Assembly (NCBI GenBank): GCA_033675265.1
Contig: JAUJYZ010001079.1
Coordinates: 124,001 to 188,000, forward strand
Direction of reading: 5' to 3'
Length of the DNA stretch: 64,000 nt
Origin: Actinostola sp. cb2023
Taxonomy: Eukaryota; Cnidaria; Anthozoa; Actiniaria; Actinostolidae
The position numbers and the translations under genes were made by a program. The stretch's first letter is position 1. Each line of letters starts with the position of its first letter. The notes beneath the pieces were generated by a model, which was not told the DNA's origin, searched no databases, and was given only the letters and a program-made list of their open reading frames with translations. Of the stretch, positions 12,158 through 25,481 are shown piece after piece.

Positions 12158-13094
12158 TGGATTTGCTCAAAACGGCTCCATGTTATTATAAGGAATACCA
12201 ATAAAGAGATGTGCCGATTAAAACTCCGTGTTTGAAATGTATTTTTAACAGAAAATAAGTATATCTTTAGGTTTTCAATTACTGGCCGACGATGTATACA
12301 TGTATATGTTGTGGTATGAAATTCTCCAGTGGTTTAGATTTTTTTGAGGGTTGCCAGGTTAGGTTTAGGGTTTTATGGTGGGTACAAGTTATGTGTTTAG
12401 GGTAGTTGTAAAGGATTAAAGTGAAAGGAAGTGAATTAAGAAACCAAAACAATGGACTATAAAATTAAACAATAACTTTTAAGAGAATATTTTTTAAGAA
12501 CGCGCGTATTGAGCGCCAAAAAAACAATAGCATGGAGAATACGTTTTGTACGAGGCTAAACTGCTGTTTGTGATTGACTGGTAAAAGTGAAATTACGCTT
12601 TTGGCGGATATTACGCGATGTAGAAATACATATCACTTTCGTTTAATGGATTCCCTAATAGTTATTATGCAAGTATGGAACGATAATTTATTTGTTCGAG
12701 GACAATACACTGTCAGTGGAGCTGTGTAGCGCTAATATATTACAAGTTGTGTATTACGTAGCACGATATGTAGTTTTTACACCACTTTTAAAAAGTGGTT
12801 TGAAACACGTTTTGAGCAAGATGTTTTTTTCATTTTGAATGTCCTGATAGTGCGCACGCAGCTGTTGGTGGTGTGATTTGTAAAGTGCGCGTGCGCAGAA
12901 AAACTATATACAATTAGCCATTACCAAATAGAGCAGGGGACTGGGACCAAGTCCATAAAACTAATTCAATAAGAAACTAGTAAAATTGGGCATCATTTTC
13001 TGAGACATCAGATCAAACTCAGCTAGTCTACAAAGTTTGGTGAACTTTGGATTAATATTGACGATGCTAGATGGCATCAAAAATGACTATTTTT

Positions 13095-13475
13095 CCATAC
13101 ATTTTTGTTGATCGACTGATTAGGCCAGTGCGATGGGTTTTGCAAGGTATTCGGACCAGCTTTGGAGAGGGAGAGTGTGTGTGTTTTATGGGGGGGGGGG
13201 GGGTGAAGGGAGAGGATAGGGGTGATGTTGCCAGGGGGAGAGGGGGGGGAGGTTTTGGTAGGGGGTGACATTGGGATATGGGGACTTTTTTGATTACCGA
13301 CTGATTAAGCCAGATCGAAAGGTTTTGCAAGGTATTCGGACCAGCGTTGGTGGTGGGTAGTCAAGGTGTGTGTGGGTGTTTTATGGGGGGGGGCAGGTGA
13401 AGGGAGAGGATAGGGGTGATGTTTCCAGGGGGAGGGGGGGTTTGGTGGAGGGTGGCATTGGGATATGGGAACTGG
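13095..13475 (+). repeat. G-rich direct repeat, about 190-bp period
   Basis: Two copies of a unit containing GGTTTTGCAAGGTATTCGGACC, then GTGTTTTATGGGG with runs of G. Diverged GATGGATGATAG-type repeats follow to about 13,900, and a run of over 30 G lies at 13,940. ORFs in this tract are low complexity. Confidence 0.7.
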
Positions 13476-13939
13476 GGGTGAGTTTGAATTTGTGGGGGGA
13501 TGGAACGTAGAAGGAAGAAAAGAAAGGAGGGAAGAACTGGAAGTATGTAGCTATGTAGGGTGACAAGTAGAGAGATGGATGATAAAGATGGAGAGAGGAT
13601 ATATATAGGTGGAATGTATGTAGAAAAATAGTGGCAAGTGGAGAAATGGATGATAGCGAAGAAAAGAAGAAAGATAGAAGTGGAGTGTATGCGGATGAAT
13701 AAGTTGAGAGGCAGATATTAGAAAAGTAGAGAAGATAGAGGGAAGTGGAGTGTATGTAGATTAATAGTGACAAGTGGAGAAATGGATGATGGAAAAGAAG
13801 TAAAGAAAATAGAAGTGGGAAGTATGTAGATAAATAGTGGAAGTGGAGGAATGGATGATAGATTGGATGATTAAAGCTGGATGATGGAGAAGGGGAAATA
13901 AGAAGAATGTAAGTTATGTTGAATCCATAGGGATCCAGT

Positions 13940-13973
<34 letters not shown>

Positions 13974-14715
13974 TCTCAAGGGAAAATGGTGGAATGGGGT
14001 GGTGGGGGATTATGGGGGATTCAAGCTACTGTGATTGTCAGTGTAAAACAGTTGGTTTGTAAAGCAAGAAGTGGGGGCAAGGGTAAAACGGAAATGTGGT
14101 ATGATAGGGATCAACAAACGTAGATGATAAAAGCCTACATGGTGATGGAAGGGCATACCGACGACCTTAAGATAGTGACACATAAAATATAGACGTATGT
14201 CGGTAGGATTATAAAAAAAGCGGAGGGAATTGTATAAGGAAAGAGGTAAAGAAACGTGTAAACTGATGGGCATAATAGAAGAAATGGAAAGGGCTATTAT
14301 AGGAATTGCAAATACTATAGGAGTGAATGTGATAAGTGAAGGTTCGGGTCGGTAATGTACCCGCTATGCTATATACATTGTAACAGTGTACTAGAAGTGA
14401 ATAAAATTGATATGAATAGAACATGGAGGTATAAAACTGACATAAATGCTGTGAGCGCGTTCGTAAACTAAGGTATTCAGATACATGGATTGGAATGTAT
14501 ATAGTGATAAAAGCGCATGATATGTGGAGAGATAAGGCGTTAGACGCGCTAAAAGTATAGCGTGCGAAGTGAAATATGGTAAAAATGTGTTGGTGAATAA
14601 TGGAGAAGCCAAGCATGAAATGGGGTAAAATATGAAATAAGTAATGCTTGAAAGGTAGCGGTGGGGGGTAGAAGGAAAGCTGCAGGGTTTACAAATGTGG
14701 TATGTATAATGAGGG

Positions 14716-15411
14716 CTCAAGTACGTTAAGGCCTGGGATGGACATGAAAGCGAGGCTAAACCTATTTTATTTTGCTGTTCGCACAGATTGTGCTCGAAAT
14801 GCAAGAAACTTCACACATCTGAATAACTTTAGGAGTTTCAACTTTTGAGATAGTAATATCGTGATAAAGTGATCACGTGACCTCTTACGTCACTCATGTC
14901 TCCCTCGGAATTTTGAATTAAAATGGGGTGATGGGTATTTTATGTATGGAAAAAGTTATACCACTTTTTCATTTGTCTAGGGGAGAGGTATAAGAATCTG
15001 CCCTCACACCTGAACAACTAATGTGCATTAAGGATATATTTTACAAAATAGGTCACGTGACCTGGAGGGTCAATCATATTGATGCGAATATCTCCTCAAT
15101 GAGCATTAGTTGTTCAGGTGTGAGGGCAGATTGTTATACCTCTCCCCTAGACAAACGAAAAAGTGGCATAACTTCTTTCATACATAAAATACCCATCACC
15201 CCATTTTAATTCAAAGTTTCGAGGGACACAGGAGTGACGTAAGAGGTCACGTGATCACTTTATCATCTATCTTATCATCTTAAAAGTTGAAACCCGTGAA
15301 GTTATGCAGCTGTGCGAAGTTTCGTGAATTTCGAGCAAAATTTGTGCGAACAGCAAAATATAATAGTTTAGCATCGTTTTCTCGTCTATCCCAGGCCTTA
15401 ACGTACTTGAG
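14716..15411. mobile_element. palindromic (foldback) element
   Basis: Arms of about 300 bp pair from CTCAAGTACGTTAAGGCCTG at the left end to its complement at the right end. They include matched segments around GATCACGTGACCTCTTACGT. The spacer lies near 15,020-15,110. No coding capacity. Confidence 0.75.
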
Positions 15412-17356
15412 GGAGATGTGAGCTCACAATCCAAGGAGAGTTATAGAGTGGGAGCCTCTGTCCAGTGCCCACTGGGACTCTAATCTTCAGGGGTTTAGAA
15501 GTCCCAGCGTGATCATAGATCAAGACGTTTCATACTTGACAGGCCTGCAAGCTATACCCTACGCCATGGTAAAGGACAGAGGGGGAGGGGAATCGAGAAC
15601 GCTGATGTACTGGCGTGCCGAGCGGGATAGCAGGCGATACCATAGACCCAGGGGAGGAAATATGGAGGCTGTGCAATGCGCGGTGGTTATGATGTTGTGG
15701 ATATTAATTTAGTACCTTTAGATCGAGCGAGGATTTTTCGAGTGCATCGGATTGACGTCTGTTAAGCGCTTGTGTTCCTTGGTGAGATACTATCAGAAGG
15801 GGTGGAATGGTGCGTGGCGGTTCTTTATATAGGAAGGACTGGGGAGAGTAGTGGGGTTTCCTGTGGGTGACGTATTGGGGTTCACGGGGGCGTGTGGAGG
15901 GCGGGGTCTTTGGACGAGGGTAGCGATGGCGGTCTATTCACGAGAGTAGGATTATGTTGACGTTAGGTTGGAGTTAGAAACTTGGCCAGGAGGGGTTGAA
16001 CGGAGAAACCCGGTGGTGTTAACGGCTGTAAGACGGGTTAGTGTCAGGGCAAGGACAGGAGCCGAGGAGGCCTCTGGAACCCAGGGTAATCCAAACCATA
16101 CATTCACTGTAAAATTTTGGCTGGACAACACAATTTCAAAAGTTTATAATCCCGACAGAATTCGCTCAATTCACATCAAACTTTGCACAAATGCTAATTT
16201 CAACATGGTCTATGTTCAACATGGTCTAATTTCGTAATTGCATTAATTCTATTAAACTCGTTCCCAGCCCCCTGCTCGATTTGATAATGGCTAATATGAT
16301 GTAGCAATAGGTTAAAGAAAAAGGAGACGAAAAGACGAGATATCACTTTTCTTTCGCCCTGCCTTGTTTATTTCTCATGAAGCTGTGAGTATGTTTCCAT
16401 TGGCGTCCGCATTCTAAAAATAGATTAAATTAAGATATCCCAGAAAATGCGCGAGTATGGTCTCTTGGTCGAATACAATGTCTTCGAATCCGTACCGGGT
16501 TTCCCACTCATATGAAAACGACCATATGATGACGCGAGAACGACGCCAAAACATCGAGATAATAAAAATAATCGCAATCAAACTGTATCTTGGACATGGT
16601 AGTCTCCCTCGCATCCGTCTTTAGTTCCGGTAGCGTTGCGTGACTATGGACATGGCGGAGCAGACAATGCATGCGTCACCCTTGGCCACAAAATTTGAAA
16701 TAAGCACCCAGGGGTTTAATCGAGGAATTATCGTAAATAAAGTAAGAGAAGGAGTGCTAGGAAGAAACGAAAAAAGGAATATAAGGCAATTAAGAAAGGA
16801 AGGAAGCATGAAAGGAAAGAAGGAAGGAAGAAGGGAAGTAATACAGGAAGAAATAAAAAAGAAGGGAGACGTGCAATATAACCTAGGACAACGTATACGT
16901 CGCCGGCCAGTAATTGTAAAATCGAAACATATACTTATTAGTCGGGCTTCCTGTGGAAGACCCGACTCTAAAAATGCAGAGCGGTATTCTTCGTCTTTGG
17001 CTTCAAACCGCCAACTGGGTTCTACAGCGCATGCGCCTTGTGCCGGCCGCTAAGATAATCACCGAAGGCTCTAACAACATGATTTATCAATACGAGACTG
17101 GTCGAGTCTTTATTCACAAACCTTGTTGGAGGAAGTTTATGTCGTCTTGTTTTCAAAATAACCTCAATAATTCATAGAAATATGGATTTATCAATCCAGT
17201 ACTAGTACTGCAAAGGGTTTAGAGATCTTCAGAACTTAGAACGAATCCAAGTGAGTTGATACATGCAATGAAGAGAACAGTTGTAAGGTTTTCAGCCGGC
17301 CGATAATCGTCGAGGTAAACCCATATTTACACTTCATCCAAGCATTGTTTAATTTG
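15412..17356. other. no supported gene
   Basis: Contains ORFs of up to 137 codons (16,640-17,053), but these are lysine/glutamate-rich from AAGGAAGG repeats and match no domain. A CGCCAACTGGGT...CGCATGCGC segment near 17,006 recurs near 56,303, indicating a dispersed repeat. Confidence 0.4.
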
Positions 17357-18309
17357 CTGTTAAAAATACATTTCAAACACGGAGTTTTAATTACATATCT
17401 CTTTATTGGTATTCCTTATAATAACAGGGAGAATTGTAGATGATTTTGAAGCCGTTTTGAGCAAATCCAGTATTCGCGCCATGGAAACTAGCCCGACCGG
17501 AAGTTAAAACATGAAATCGACGTTCTTCGTCAGTGTAGAAATGTCCGAGATTTGGGAGCCACTCGCGTTTGAAATAAAATAGAAGCCAATTGTAACTTTT
17601 CATATCCTTAAAGTCAACCATAAGGCCTTCCCAAAACATATTTTATATTCGAAATCGACTGTCGCACTTTTGAGAAAAGTAATTTTTAAAATGGTCAAAA
17701 TTGCAACCACGATCGGTATCGTTTCGAACACAAAGTTCGGCTCGATTTATTTCAATGAATATTTGATCAAATAAACAGTACTAGCCGTTTATTGCTTCTT
17801 CGAAAAGTGAAAAGGTGCTACAGAAAGCAAAAGATGATTAGCTGAAATAGAAGAGGTTATTTTAGCTCATTAAATGTGCTTCAAAATGTGTAATTTGAGA
17901 GTGTAAATTGGCCAAAAACAGAGGGGGGTGGTCAAACTCGAAAGTAAAAAGCCAGGCGAATTGGTAAATACCACCATTTATAATCAATCACGATAGGTTA
18001 TCCACGTACTAAATTTGGAGGGAATCGGCCGACCCCCATCTTTTTCGCTTCTTTTGGCTCTGCCTGAGCAGAATACTTGATAAAGTTGTGCATTCCAACA
18101 CACCATGCATTACATGCAGCGCCTGACTACCTTCCGAGTCCCGTCCGAGTATGATTATGGGCATTGTCACACAATTGTATTATATTCAGTATTATATTAT
18201 CATACTCGGACAAACCGAGGCAACGACAGTGGTGTGGAGTTCAAATTAGCTCAAAGACGCGCGCTGATTTTAACCGAACATTTGCTCCCAGGCCAATTCC
18301 CAGACGTAC

Positions 18310-18480
18310 GAACTGCATCACGCAGTCACAGTAGTCATATTAGTAAAGTACACTATCGATTCGTCCTCATTTGCATTCAACTAGCTTTAACTTGGATTTT
18401 TGTCGGCCAAGCTGTTTCCTATCATCCAAATTATAGTAAAACATCCACTTATACAAACTCGAGCCGCTCATATTGTATAT
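18310..18480 (+). repeat. dispersed repeat shared with the receptor intron
   Basis: A segment containing GATTCGTCCTCATTTGCATT and CCTATCATCCAAATTATAG matches 30,558-30,655 closely. It marks a moderately repeated element; the 129-residue ORF over it has no domain. Confidence 0.6.
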
Positions 18481-18544
18481 TGTCACATTATTAATTCAGA
18501 ATAACTGATAACTGATATAAGAATAGTAATAAGAATAAGAATAA

Positions 18545-18595
18545 GAATATATAATAATAATAGTAATAATAATAATAATAATAATAATATTTATA
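18545..18595 (+). repeat. AAT microsatellite
   Basis: Short run of AAT/AAG triplets, the first of several in this region. Confidence 0.9.
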
Positions 18596-19639
18596 AAATA
18601 ACTATGATATAACGCGCGCTCTGATTGGCTAAAAAGCTATGTGATATAAGAGCACAGAAACATGGTTCATGACCTTGAACAACCTTGAAGCGATGCAGTG
18701 GATTTGATCGACCACAAATATATATTTTTCTGTTGTCAAACATGTTTTATTTACTAAATATAAGCCATAGAATTACAGTTTTTCTTGTTTATTTAAGTTC
18801 AAGTTATATCTAGATGTGATTTTGATGATTGTAAACCGACAATTTGCAAGATTTGAGCTTCAATTTCAAACACACCAAGAAACTTGACGAATCGTCCAAT
18901 TATTTTTGTCCACAATAACGAAGAAAACTAAATCTAACTGCTCAGTTTTCTCAATAACATAGTAACCGTTATGTAAGTTCTATAGTTACACATATTTTCT
19001 CAAGTGTACGACTGAAAATATCAAGAAAAGATAGCCGTATTTAAGCTTATACTCACAAAAGAGTGAAAACAGAGCGATTCTTGTAGCTACACGGCGGGTT
19101 CGCCAGAACATTCATATCTCTAGTAAAATATGTCAAAGAGAAAAAAATATCTTCAAATGTCTCAGAAACATCCATCGTTTATACATTCTTGTCGAGAAAA
19201 GCGATGAAAAGATTCAAAAATACGACAAAAACTGTGGAAATTTGGCTACCTGACTTCGTGCTCATTCAGATTCATCTAGTTGTCAAATATTTCAGAAAGT
19301 TTGACGATTCGTCTTCATTGAATCAGCTCAGCTTTTCTCACTATTCTTCGTGTTTTGTGTTCACAGGATACACAAACGAAGGGCAACAAACATTCTTCGG
19401 TAATTTTCTGACAGAAAAGAGCATTCTTCAAAACGTTTTTCCTGTCAAAACACTATTTATACGGCACTGATAAAAGTTCTCGAGTCGCTACTGTCGCTTT
19501 GCCATTCTGATTTCTTTCGTGAGATTTGATTGGATGATGCACGATTTCTCGCTTTTCAGGAGAATTGCAAATTTGATCAATCAAAATGCGCGTAAATAAA
19601 GGATTTTTTAAGAAAGAAATCCTTGTAATTATTTTATAA

Positions 19640-19782
19640 AAGCATTAATACACGCTTGCCGTGTCTTTGTTCTCTGTTAAAAACACTTGGGATATGTTGG
19701 GAGAACGCAGAAAATGTTCTCCCAACATATCCCGCGTGTTTTTAACAGAGAACAAAGACACGGCAAGCGTGCATTAATGCTT
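19640..19782. repeat. near-perfect hairpin, 67-bp arms, 9-base loop
   Basis: Left arm 19,640-19,706 and right arm 19,716-19,782 are complements with very few mismatches, around the loop GCAGAAAAT. Such a young palindrome is probably a MITE. A transcript of it would fold into a long stem. Confidence 0.85.
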
Positions 19783-19784
19783 AA

Positions 19785-19842
19785 ATAATAATAATAGTAA
19801 TAATAATAAGAACAAGAATAAGAATAAGAATAATAAATAATA

Positions 19843-19873
<31 letters not shown>

Positions 19874-19921
19874 TATATAATAATAATAGTAATAATAATA
19901 ATAATAAGAATACAAACAATA

Positions 19922-19963
<42 letters not shown>

Positions 19964-20100
19964 TAATAATAATAATAATAATAGTAATAATAATAATAAT
20001 AATAATAATATATAATAAGAATAGTAATAAGAATAAGAACAAGAATAAGAATAAGAATAATAAATAATAATAGTAATAATAACAATAATAATAATAATAA
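19785..20100 (+). repeat. AAT/AAG microsatellite block
   Basis: Interrupted (AAT)n with AAG and AGT variants. The 103- and 146-residue minus-strand ORFs of Tyr/Leu/Ile are artefacts of this repeat. Confidence 0.95.
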
Positions 20101-20109
20101 TACAGCCTT

Positions 20110-20345
20110 TTGATCAATATATCAAGTGCATTATGGGTAATTAAATAATCAAAAATTCCTCTTAAAGTGGTTTGACACTAGCAAAGTTGGTGGATATATT
20201 TAGCATAATGTTCGTTTTAGTCTTAAGTTTGTTGTTTGTAAGTATCTGATGCATATTTTGTAGGAAAACTCTAAAATAGCATTACCCATAATGCACCCGA
20301 TATATTGATATATTGATATACTTGAGTGCCAGAATTTTTGCAAAG
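20110..20345. mobile_element. degraded MITE copy (family of 40,051)
   Basis: GCATTATGGGTAATTA and its complement with CCCGATATATTGATATA border the segment, followed by CCAGAATTTTTGCAA. This is the same family as the complete TA-flanked copy at 40,051-40,339. Confidence 0.6.
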
Positions 20346-20352
20346 GGATGTA

Positions 20353-20364
20353 ATAGTAATAATA

Positions 20365-20451
<87 letters not shown>

Positions 20452-20475
20452 GTAATAATAGTAATAGTAATACAG
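20353..20475 (+). repeat. AAT microsatellite
   Basis: About 40 AAT/AGT triplets. Poly-Asn ORF is an artefact. It ends in CAGTGGAACCTCTATTAAGG, a pogo/Tigger-type transposon end. Confidence 0.9.
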
Positions 20476-20742
20476 TGGAACCTCTATTAAGGGGACACCC
20501 TCGGGACCAGGGAAAGCATCCCCTGAATAGAGGTTGGGCGGGGTTTGTTAATAATTATAACTAAACAAAAATGCCTGTTTTCTATACTTGGAATGCAGCC
20601 ATTTATTTATTCAACAGTCGAATGCATGATTTAAGCTTACAACAGCAACTTTGGACTGTTTAAATTGCGATTTGACTTGTCGCTTGTAGATTAGTTTAGC
20701 CGGGTAATTATATGATTATCAATTACTGTAATAATATTCATG

Positions 20743-20819
<77 letters not shown>

Positions 20820-20820
20820 T
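20743..20820 (+). repeat. AAT microsatellite
   Basis: About 26 pure AAT units. Confidence 0.95.
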
Positions 20821-20824
20821 TATT

Positions 20825-23010
20825 TCTTACACGGCTACGTTGTTGTTCAATTTACTGAATGACGACAAAACACATCGATCTAGAAACCATTAGTCTTTCA
20901 ATTCTGACTCAGATAAAAATCTAATCTCTATATCGTTTACTCTGAACTCGATAAAGCCCATCTTCCCTTAATTATAACGTGCAATTACTGGTTTGGAAGT
21001 AAAAAAGACGGAAAGAGAAAGTCATAATAGAAAGGTGCCCCACAAACAGATTTCCGAGGACAGAAGTAAAACACTTTTTATGTTTTTCCTCCCTTGGCTA
21101 TATCATATGGACAAAAAGGTGCTACCTTTCCCTCTGCTTGTTTACTGGGCTTATAACATAGAGGGCAAAATTACTTGATTCTGATTGGTTAAGTAACGCT
21201 CCTGATAAGAACTGTAGCAAGAACAATAGGCCCGCGGCAACGGGAGCCGTTAGTAAAATCCGATGTCGAAGTGATAATTAAATTTTAGAAACCAATTTCA
21301 TTGGCTTAGAGCTGTAAAGCGCCAAATTCAAATGGCTTTTCGAAAAGAACAAAATATTTACAGCAATCCAAATATCAAGACTTTGTCAGAAGCTTTGCAA
21401 TTGAATTATCCATTGTATTATAAGTTTCTATGGGATTTGTATGTGGGGAAGTTCACTTTTCGGAGTTGTTTACTGCGCTGAATGGGAATGCCGAGATCTG
21501 GCTACAATCGTAGATGACATTAATGACTGAAAATGTCGTGCTATTGGAGCGGCATAAGACATGCTGACAAATGAAGTCCCTGACGTTATAAAGGCGAAGC
21601 GTTGTATACACAGAATACGTAAAGGATACAAGAAAACTAACAAAATGCGAACAACTAAGTATGTAGGTTAATTTTTGTCGAAGTAGATCGAACTTCAAAC
21701 AACATTTCCTGCCGATTTATAATAAAGCGAACACAATTACAGAATCAGTCAACAGGCAATCAATATTTGCCGGGAAATGCTACCTCGAGCGCGCATTATT
21801 CTACCGCCAACAAAACAATAACAAAATGTATGTTCAAAGTTTTATTAGTTCTTCAAAGAGTTAGTTCGTCATTGGCCATGGCGACAGTGTCCAGGATATC
21901 AAAATCCGCTTGTATCAGTTTCTAGTTGGATTTCTCCATTCCCAAGGGGGGAACATTCTTAGCGACGGAGCATTTGCATCACTTTATAATTCCAGCCTAC
22001 GAAATTCTCATTGCACAGAAGACACCCTCACGATGAATAAATGGCCAAACAAGCAATTATCGAGAACCAAGGGCCGGCCTCTGTGCTTTGCTTCATGAAA
22101 GGGCTATTTGATATCAGAATTTATCACCTTGTGATTTTGTTCATGTACCAGCAGGCAAAGGTCAACACGTACGCGTTCGCTCGATCTCGGCTTCAGCGCA
22201 ACTCTAGCTAACTCAGCTCGAATACATCTACATCTATGTATAAAATGTTCGACTGATCAGTAGCAGTGACTAGAATTGACTAAAAGAGGCCAAAAGATCG
22301 ACAAAACCAGGTAAAAGTTCTCGATTTACAAAGACGAGAAAAGCATGGCGTCGCAGCGGAATGAGTGGAATGTCCATGTGGCTGTACGCCGAACACACTT
22401 CGATTGGTTCCCCACATACGATTCCCACGGAAATCGGCCGAATGATGGTTTGGACAATGAACTCGTGGAATATCATTAAAAATCGGAATAAATCGGAACT
22501 TTTACGGGAAATAATCGGGAAAAAGCATTTTTGACCAATCAGAGGGCCGTATTTAATTGAATAATTGGATTAAAATAAGCTCTTACTGCGCAGCCGTTGC
22601 CGTAGAGCGCTACAGTTCTTATCAGGAGCAGTTGTTGACAAAAAGCACTACTAGTTTCTTTCCGCAGGACATTTACATTTTCATTGGTATCATCTGACTC
22701 ATTACTGCCGTCTAATAATCTAAAAACTATCCGAACCATTTATAAAAAGTAATCAAATTTAAAAAAAAAAAAAAAAAACAAGGTTTCATTTCGCGTGGAT
22801 AAAGTAAGATAGAGCTTAGCCGCCGGTCGTAGAAACAGCCGATGCCGTTATATTATTTAAACAAATGTTCTGCAGTGCAATCGAATTATATTGTATTATA
22901 GGTGAATGAAAGCTCTAATAGTTACCAATGTTTTATGGCAATTGCATAAAAGCAGAGGAAGTTATGACCCAAAGTTTGACATAGACGAGTGCGCCGAGAA
23001 TGATAACGGA
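20825..23010. other. intergenic, nothing recognised
   Basis: Several ORFs of 60-80 codons on both strands show no domain, and I found no convincing exon series. This is the longest stretch of the window with neither clear repeats nor genes, so undetected small exons or regulatory DNA are possible. Confidence 0.4.
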
Positions 23011-23016
23011 GTCACC

Positions 23017-23664
23017 TTAAGGCCTGGTTCAAAAAGGCACTTTGGAAAATCACATTTATTGTAATAACTCGCTATCCTTGTTTACTTAGGCACTCATATT
23101 TAGGCATTAGGTTATATACACGAGTTGTGACAATTTTGTTATAAACATTGTGACGTCATGTGGTCACGTGACCTTTTGGCTGAAAATATAGTTTTTCTTC
23201 ATCAATTCACAATGAAATAGTTTTTACGTAATAGCGTTAAGGATAACTGGTTAAAAAAAGATAGCGTCGAGAAAACCTCGCTCCGAATTATAGTTTAAGA
23301 GAAAACTACCGAAATATAAACTGATGAAATGGTCACGTGACCTCTTTTCCACAATATTCGCCTTGCAAAAAGCGGGAGACAGGTTTTCTAAACGAACGTT
23401 AATAGATGATCATAAACGTGATTATACACACCTATTTGCTTTCACGTTCCTCTTAAACTGGCGACCGCATTTTATTTTTTATTTTCAAAATGATTTGTCA
23501 CGTGGTTAACCACTTGATACGCTGTTTTGGCCATTCACTTAAATGAGTAGAGGATCGATGTAAAACTCTAAAGGTATGCCAATTTTTGTGATGTTTAGTC
23601 AAAATGATTAGACATTATAATTGTTTTCGTTTTTCTGGTATTTAAGGCTTGAACCAGGCCTTAA
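23017..23664. mobile_element. inverted-repeat element, AAGGCCTGG family
   Basis: TTAAGGCCTGGTTCAA at the left end is matched by its complement at 23,649-23,664. Paired GTCACGTGACCT segments lie internally. The end resembles the foldback at 14,716. Non-coding. Confidence 0.6.
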
Positions 23665-23684
23665 AAAAATAATATTTTGAAAGC

Positions 23685-24712
23685 AAACGGAATAAACAGT
23701 TGAAAGTGTGCTAAATATCACTTCATTGTTGATTTTATTCAAAAACGTTTTTAAAGTACGAACATTTAAGGCTAAAGTTTCCATTCAGCAATCGGGAAAG
23801 TCCGGGATGCACTCGGAAATTGGTCGGAATGACTACACAACAGGGAGTCACTTTCGCGGGACACCATGTTTGTTCAGTGTTGTGAGTTGTTATCTCCTTC
23901 TTTATTCGTTTCTCTGCTCTAAATGCCAACTTTTTGCACAGTTTCTGGAAGCGAAGAGACCTGAATTTGTTTCTGAAAGAAGCTGAAGCTGTATTGAAAA
24001 CATTGATCATGGCCGATTAGTGTGGGTTCGATTTTTACGACGAACAAAAAAAACGCTCAAATAAGGACTGGCACTTCCAAGATTTATCTAATGATCGTTC
24101 AGCGTTTATAAAGAGAGAAAGACGTCGGGTATGTTTGCACTTCAATCTTCATTTACTGATTTAGCTAAGCCCACGGCTTCGATTCAGTTTTTTAATACTT
24201 CTAGCAGTTCTAGTTGTGTTATATTTTTGCAATGAACTATTTGTCAAATGATGTGAAACACATTTTAAAACGTTTATATCTATATAAAGCTTACTATTGA
24301 GTATTGTAAAATCCTAGACGATCTGCAGACTGCACTCGAATTCGAAAATTCATTACAATCTGTGGCTCTTCTTCTGCCTCTCCATCATCGTCTTGGTGTC
24401 TATTTGGCTCATATTAGTATAGCTCTACACTTTACTGCACTAATTTTCTCCCTTCATCTAATTTCTCTTCAATAAAACATCTAGTAAAACTTCTGACATC
24501 CGCTCCTGCTTGTCCGCCATTTTGTGTTCAAAGAATGACTCCCTGTTGTGACGTCACAACAGGGCGTCCTTCTTTCGGGATGTGTTCGGAGAATGTTCAG
24601 TTTTCTGTCTTTAACGCTAAATTTGAACGATTTCCCGAAAGTTTTGAGAAAAATCAACAACGAAGTGATATTTAGCACACTTTCAACTGTTTATTCCGTT
24701 TGCTTTAAAAAA
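23685..24712. mobile_element. foldback element with about 200-bp arms
   Basis: The left arm runs from AAAGCAAACGGAATAAACAG through GTGCTAAATATCACTTC to ACAACAGGGAGTCA. The right arm at about 24,525-24,712 repeats these inverted. Arms are diverged. Centre shows no transposase. Confidence 0.65.
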
Positions 24713-25481
24713 ATTCACGTTTTGGGTTCAAGTCCCCCTTTAAGTACCTTGAGTAATGAGAGACGCATGGACACTGAACATAAACAAGAGCGAACTATTT
24801 GACCCGTTTGAGCATAGAATTACTTCAGTACGTGTATAGTGTTATTGAAGCCTTTGTAAGCTTAAATATCTTAAACAACTGAACAAACGATGGAAGTTAT
24901 CAGAACCATCTGACCCGATGCAACCTGAAGACGTACCAAATACGTCTGATTGGAGATGTTTATCTATGCCTCACCGACAAACAGTCTCCCTCGTCACGCA
25001 ACTGTCATTGTCATAACGTTTGGTATGGCCGGCCTGTGGACCAATATTCAGTATTCCGAGCTATAGACTAGCCTGCGGAGTAGGCTAACTTTCGGAACTT
25101 TACAGTATATCAGTAAAAACGTTAATAGCCCGACTTCACGCTACTAGAGCGTCTTGTTTCAATCTAAATATAGACGAGAATAGATTTAGATTTTTGCCCC
25201 TTGACCTCAGGTGCTTCCCCTGATTGGTTTGTGCTTTGCAATGTTTCTTGTGGGTTTGTGAAGAAAGAGGTCGTCGTGTTGAGATGCCTGTTGATAAGTC
25301 TCGTGGTCTCGTTCCCAGTCCCACTCGATTGCAGATTGATGACTCCGATAAGAGTACAAAAATATATATATATACCAACTGTAACTATAGACTCGGCCCG
25401 GCCTTAGGTCTGGGCCCGAGTAATTATTTTATTTCTATGAAGCTAAACGTTTGTGTGAAGGAGTTTTCTTATCTTATATGT

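Larger units (their letters stand above)
12913..16295. mobile_element. nested element with short TIRs
   Basis: ATTAGCCATTA with AAATAGAGCAGGGGACTGGGA near 12,913 is matched inverted at 16,262-16,295. A related short element occurs at 36,386-36,580, so the ends define a family. The content is G-rich repeats, short diverged tandem units and the palindrome at 14,716-15,411. The outer boundaries are approximate. Confidence 0.5.
10890..18066. mobile_element. large foldback element, ends inverted, with nested insertions
   Basis: Sequence from 10,890 (CAGGCAGAGCCAAAAG...) to 12,251 is repeated inverted at 17,357-18,066, once a 680-bp insertion in the left arm is removed. Each arm is about 0.7 kb and both read out the same ORF start (11,307 + and 17,639 -). 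Conservation of both arms supports a single transposon with long TIRs. No target duplication is obvious at the outer edges, and no transposase is found inside. Confidence 0.65.

Noticed and set aside
16640..17053. 137-codon ORF
   Set aside because: Charged low-complexity part from AAGGAAGG repeats and a dispersed repeat at the end; no domain.
19677..20117. 146-codon Tyr/Leu/Ile-rich ORF on the minus strand
   Set aside because: Reading of the AAT microsatellite.
24715..24745. GGGTTCAAGTCCCCC as a tRNA T-arm
   Set aside because: No acceptor stem, D-arm or anticodon arm can be built upstream; it lies at the edge of a foldback element.
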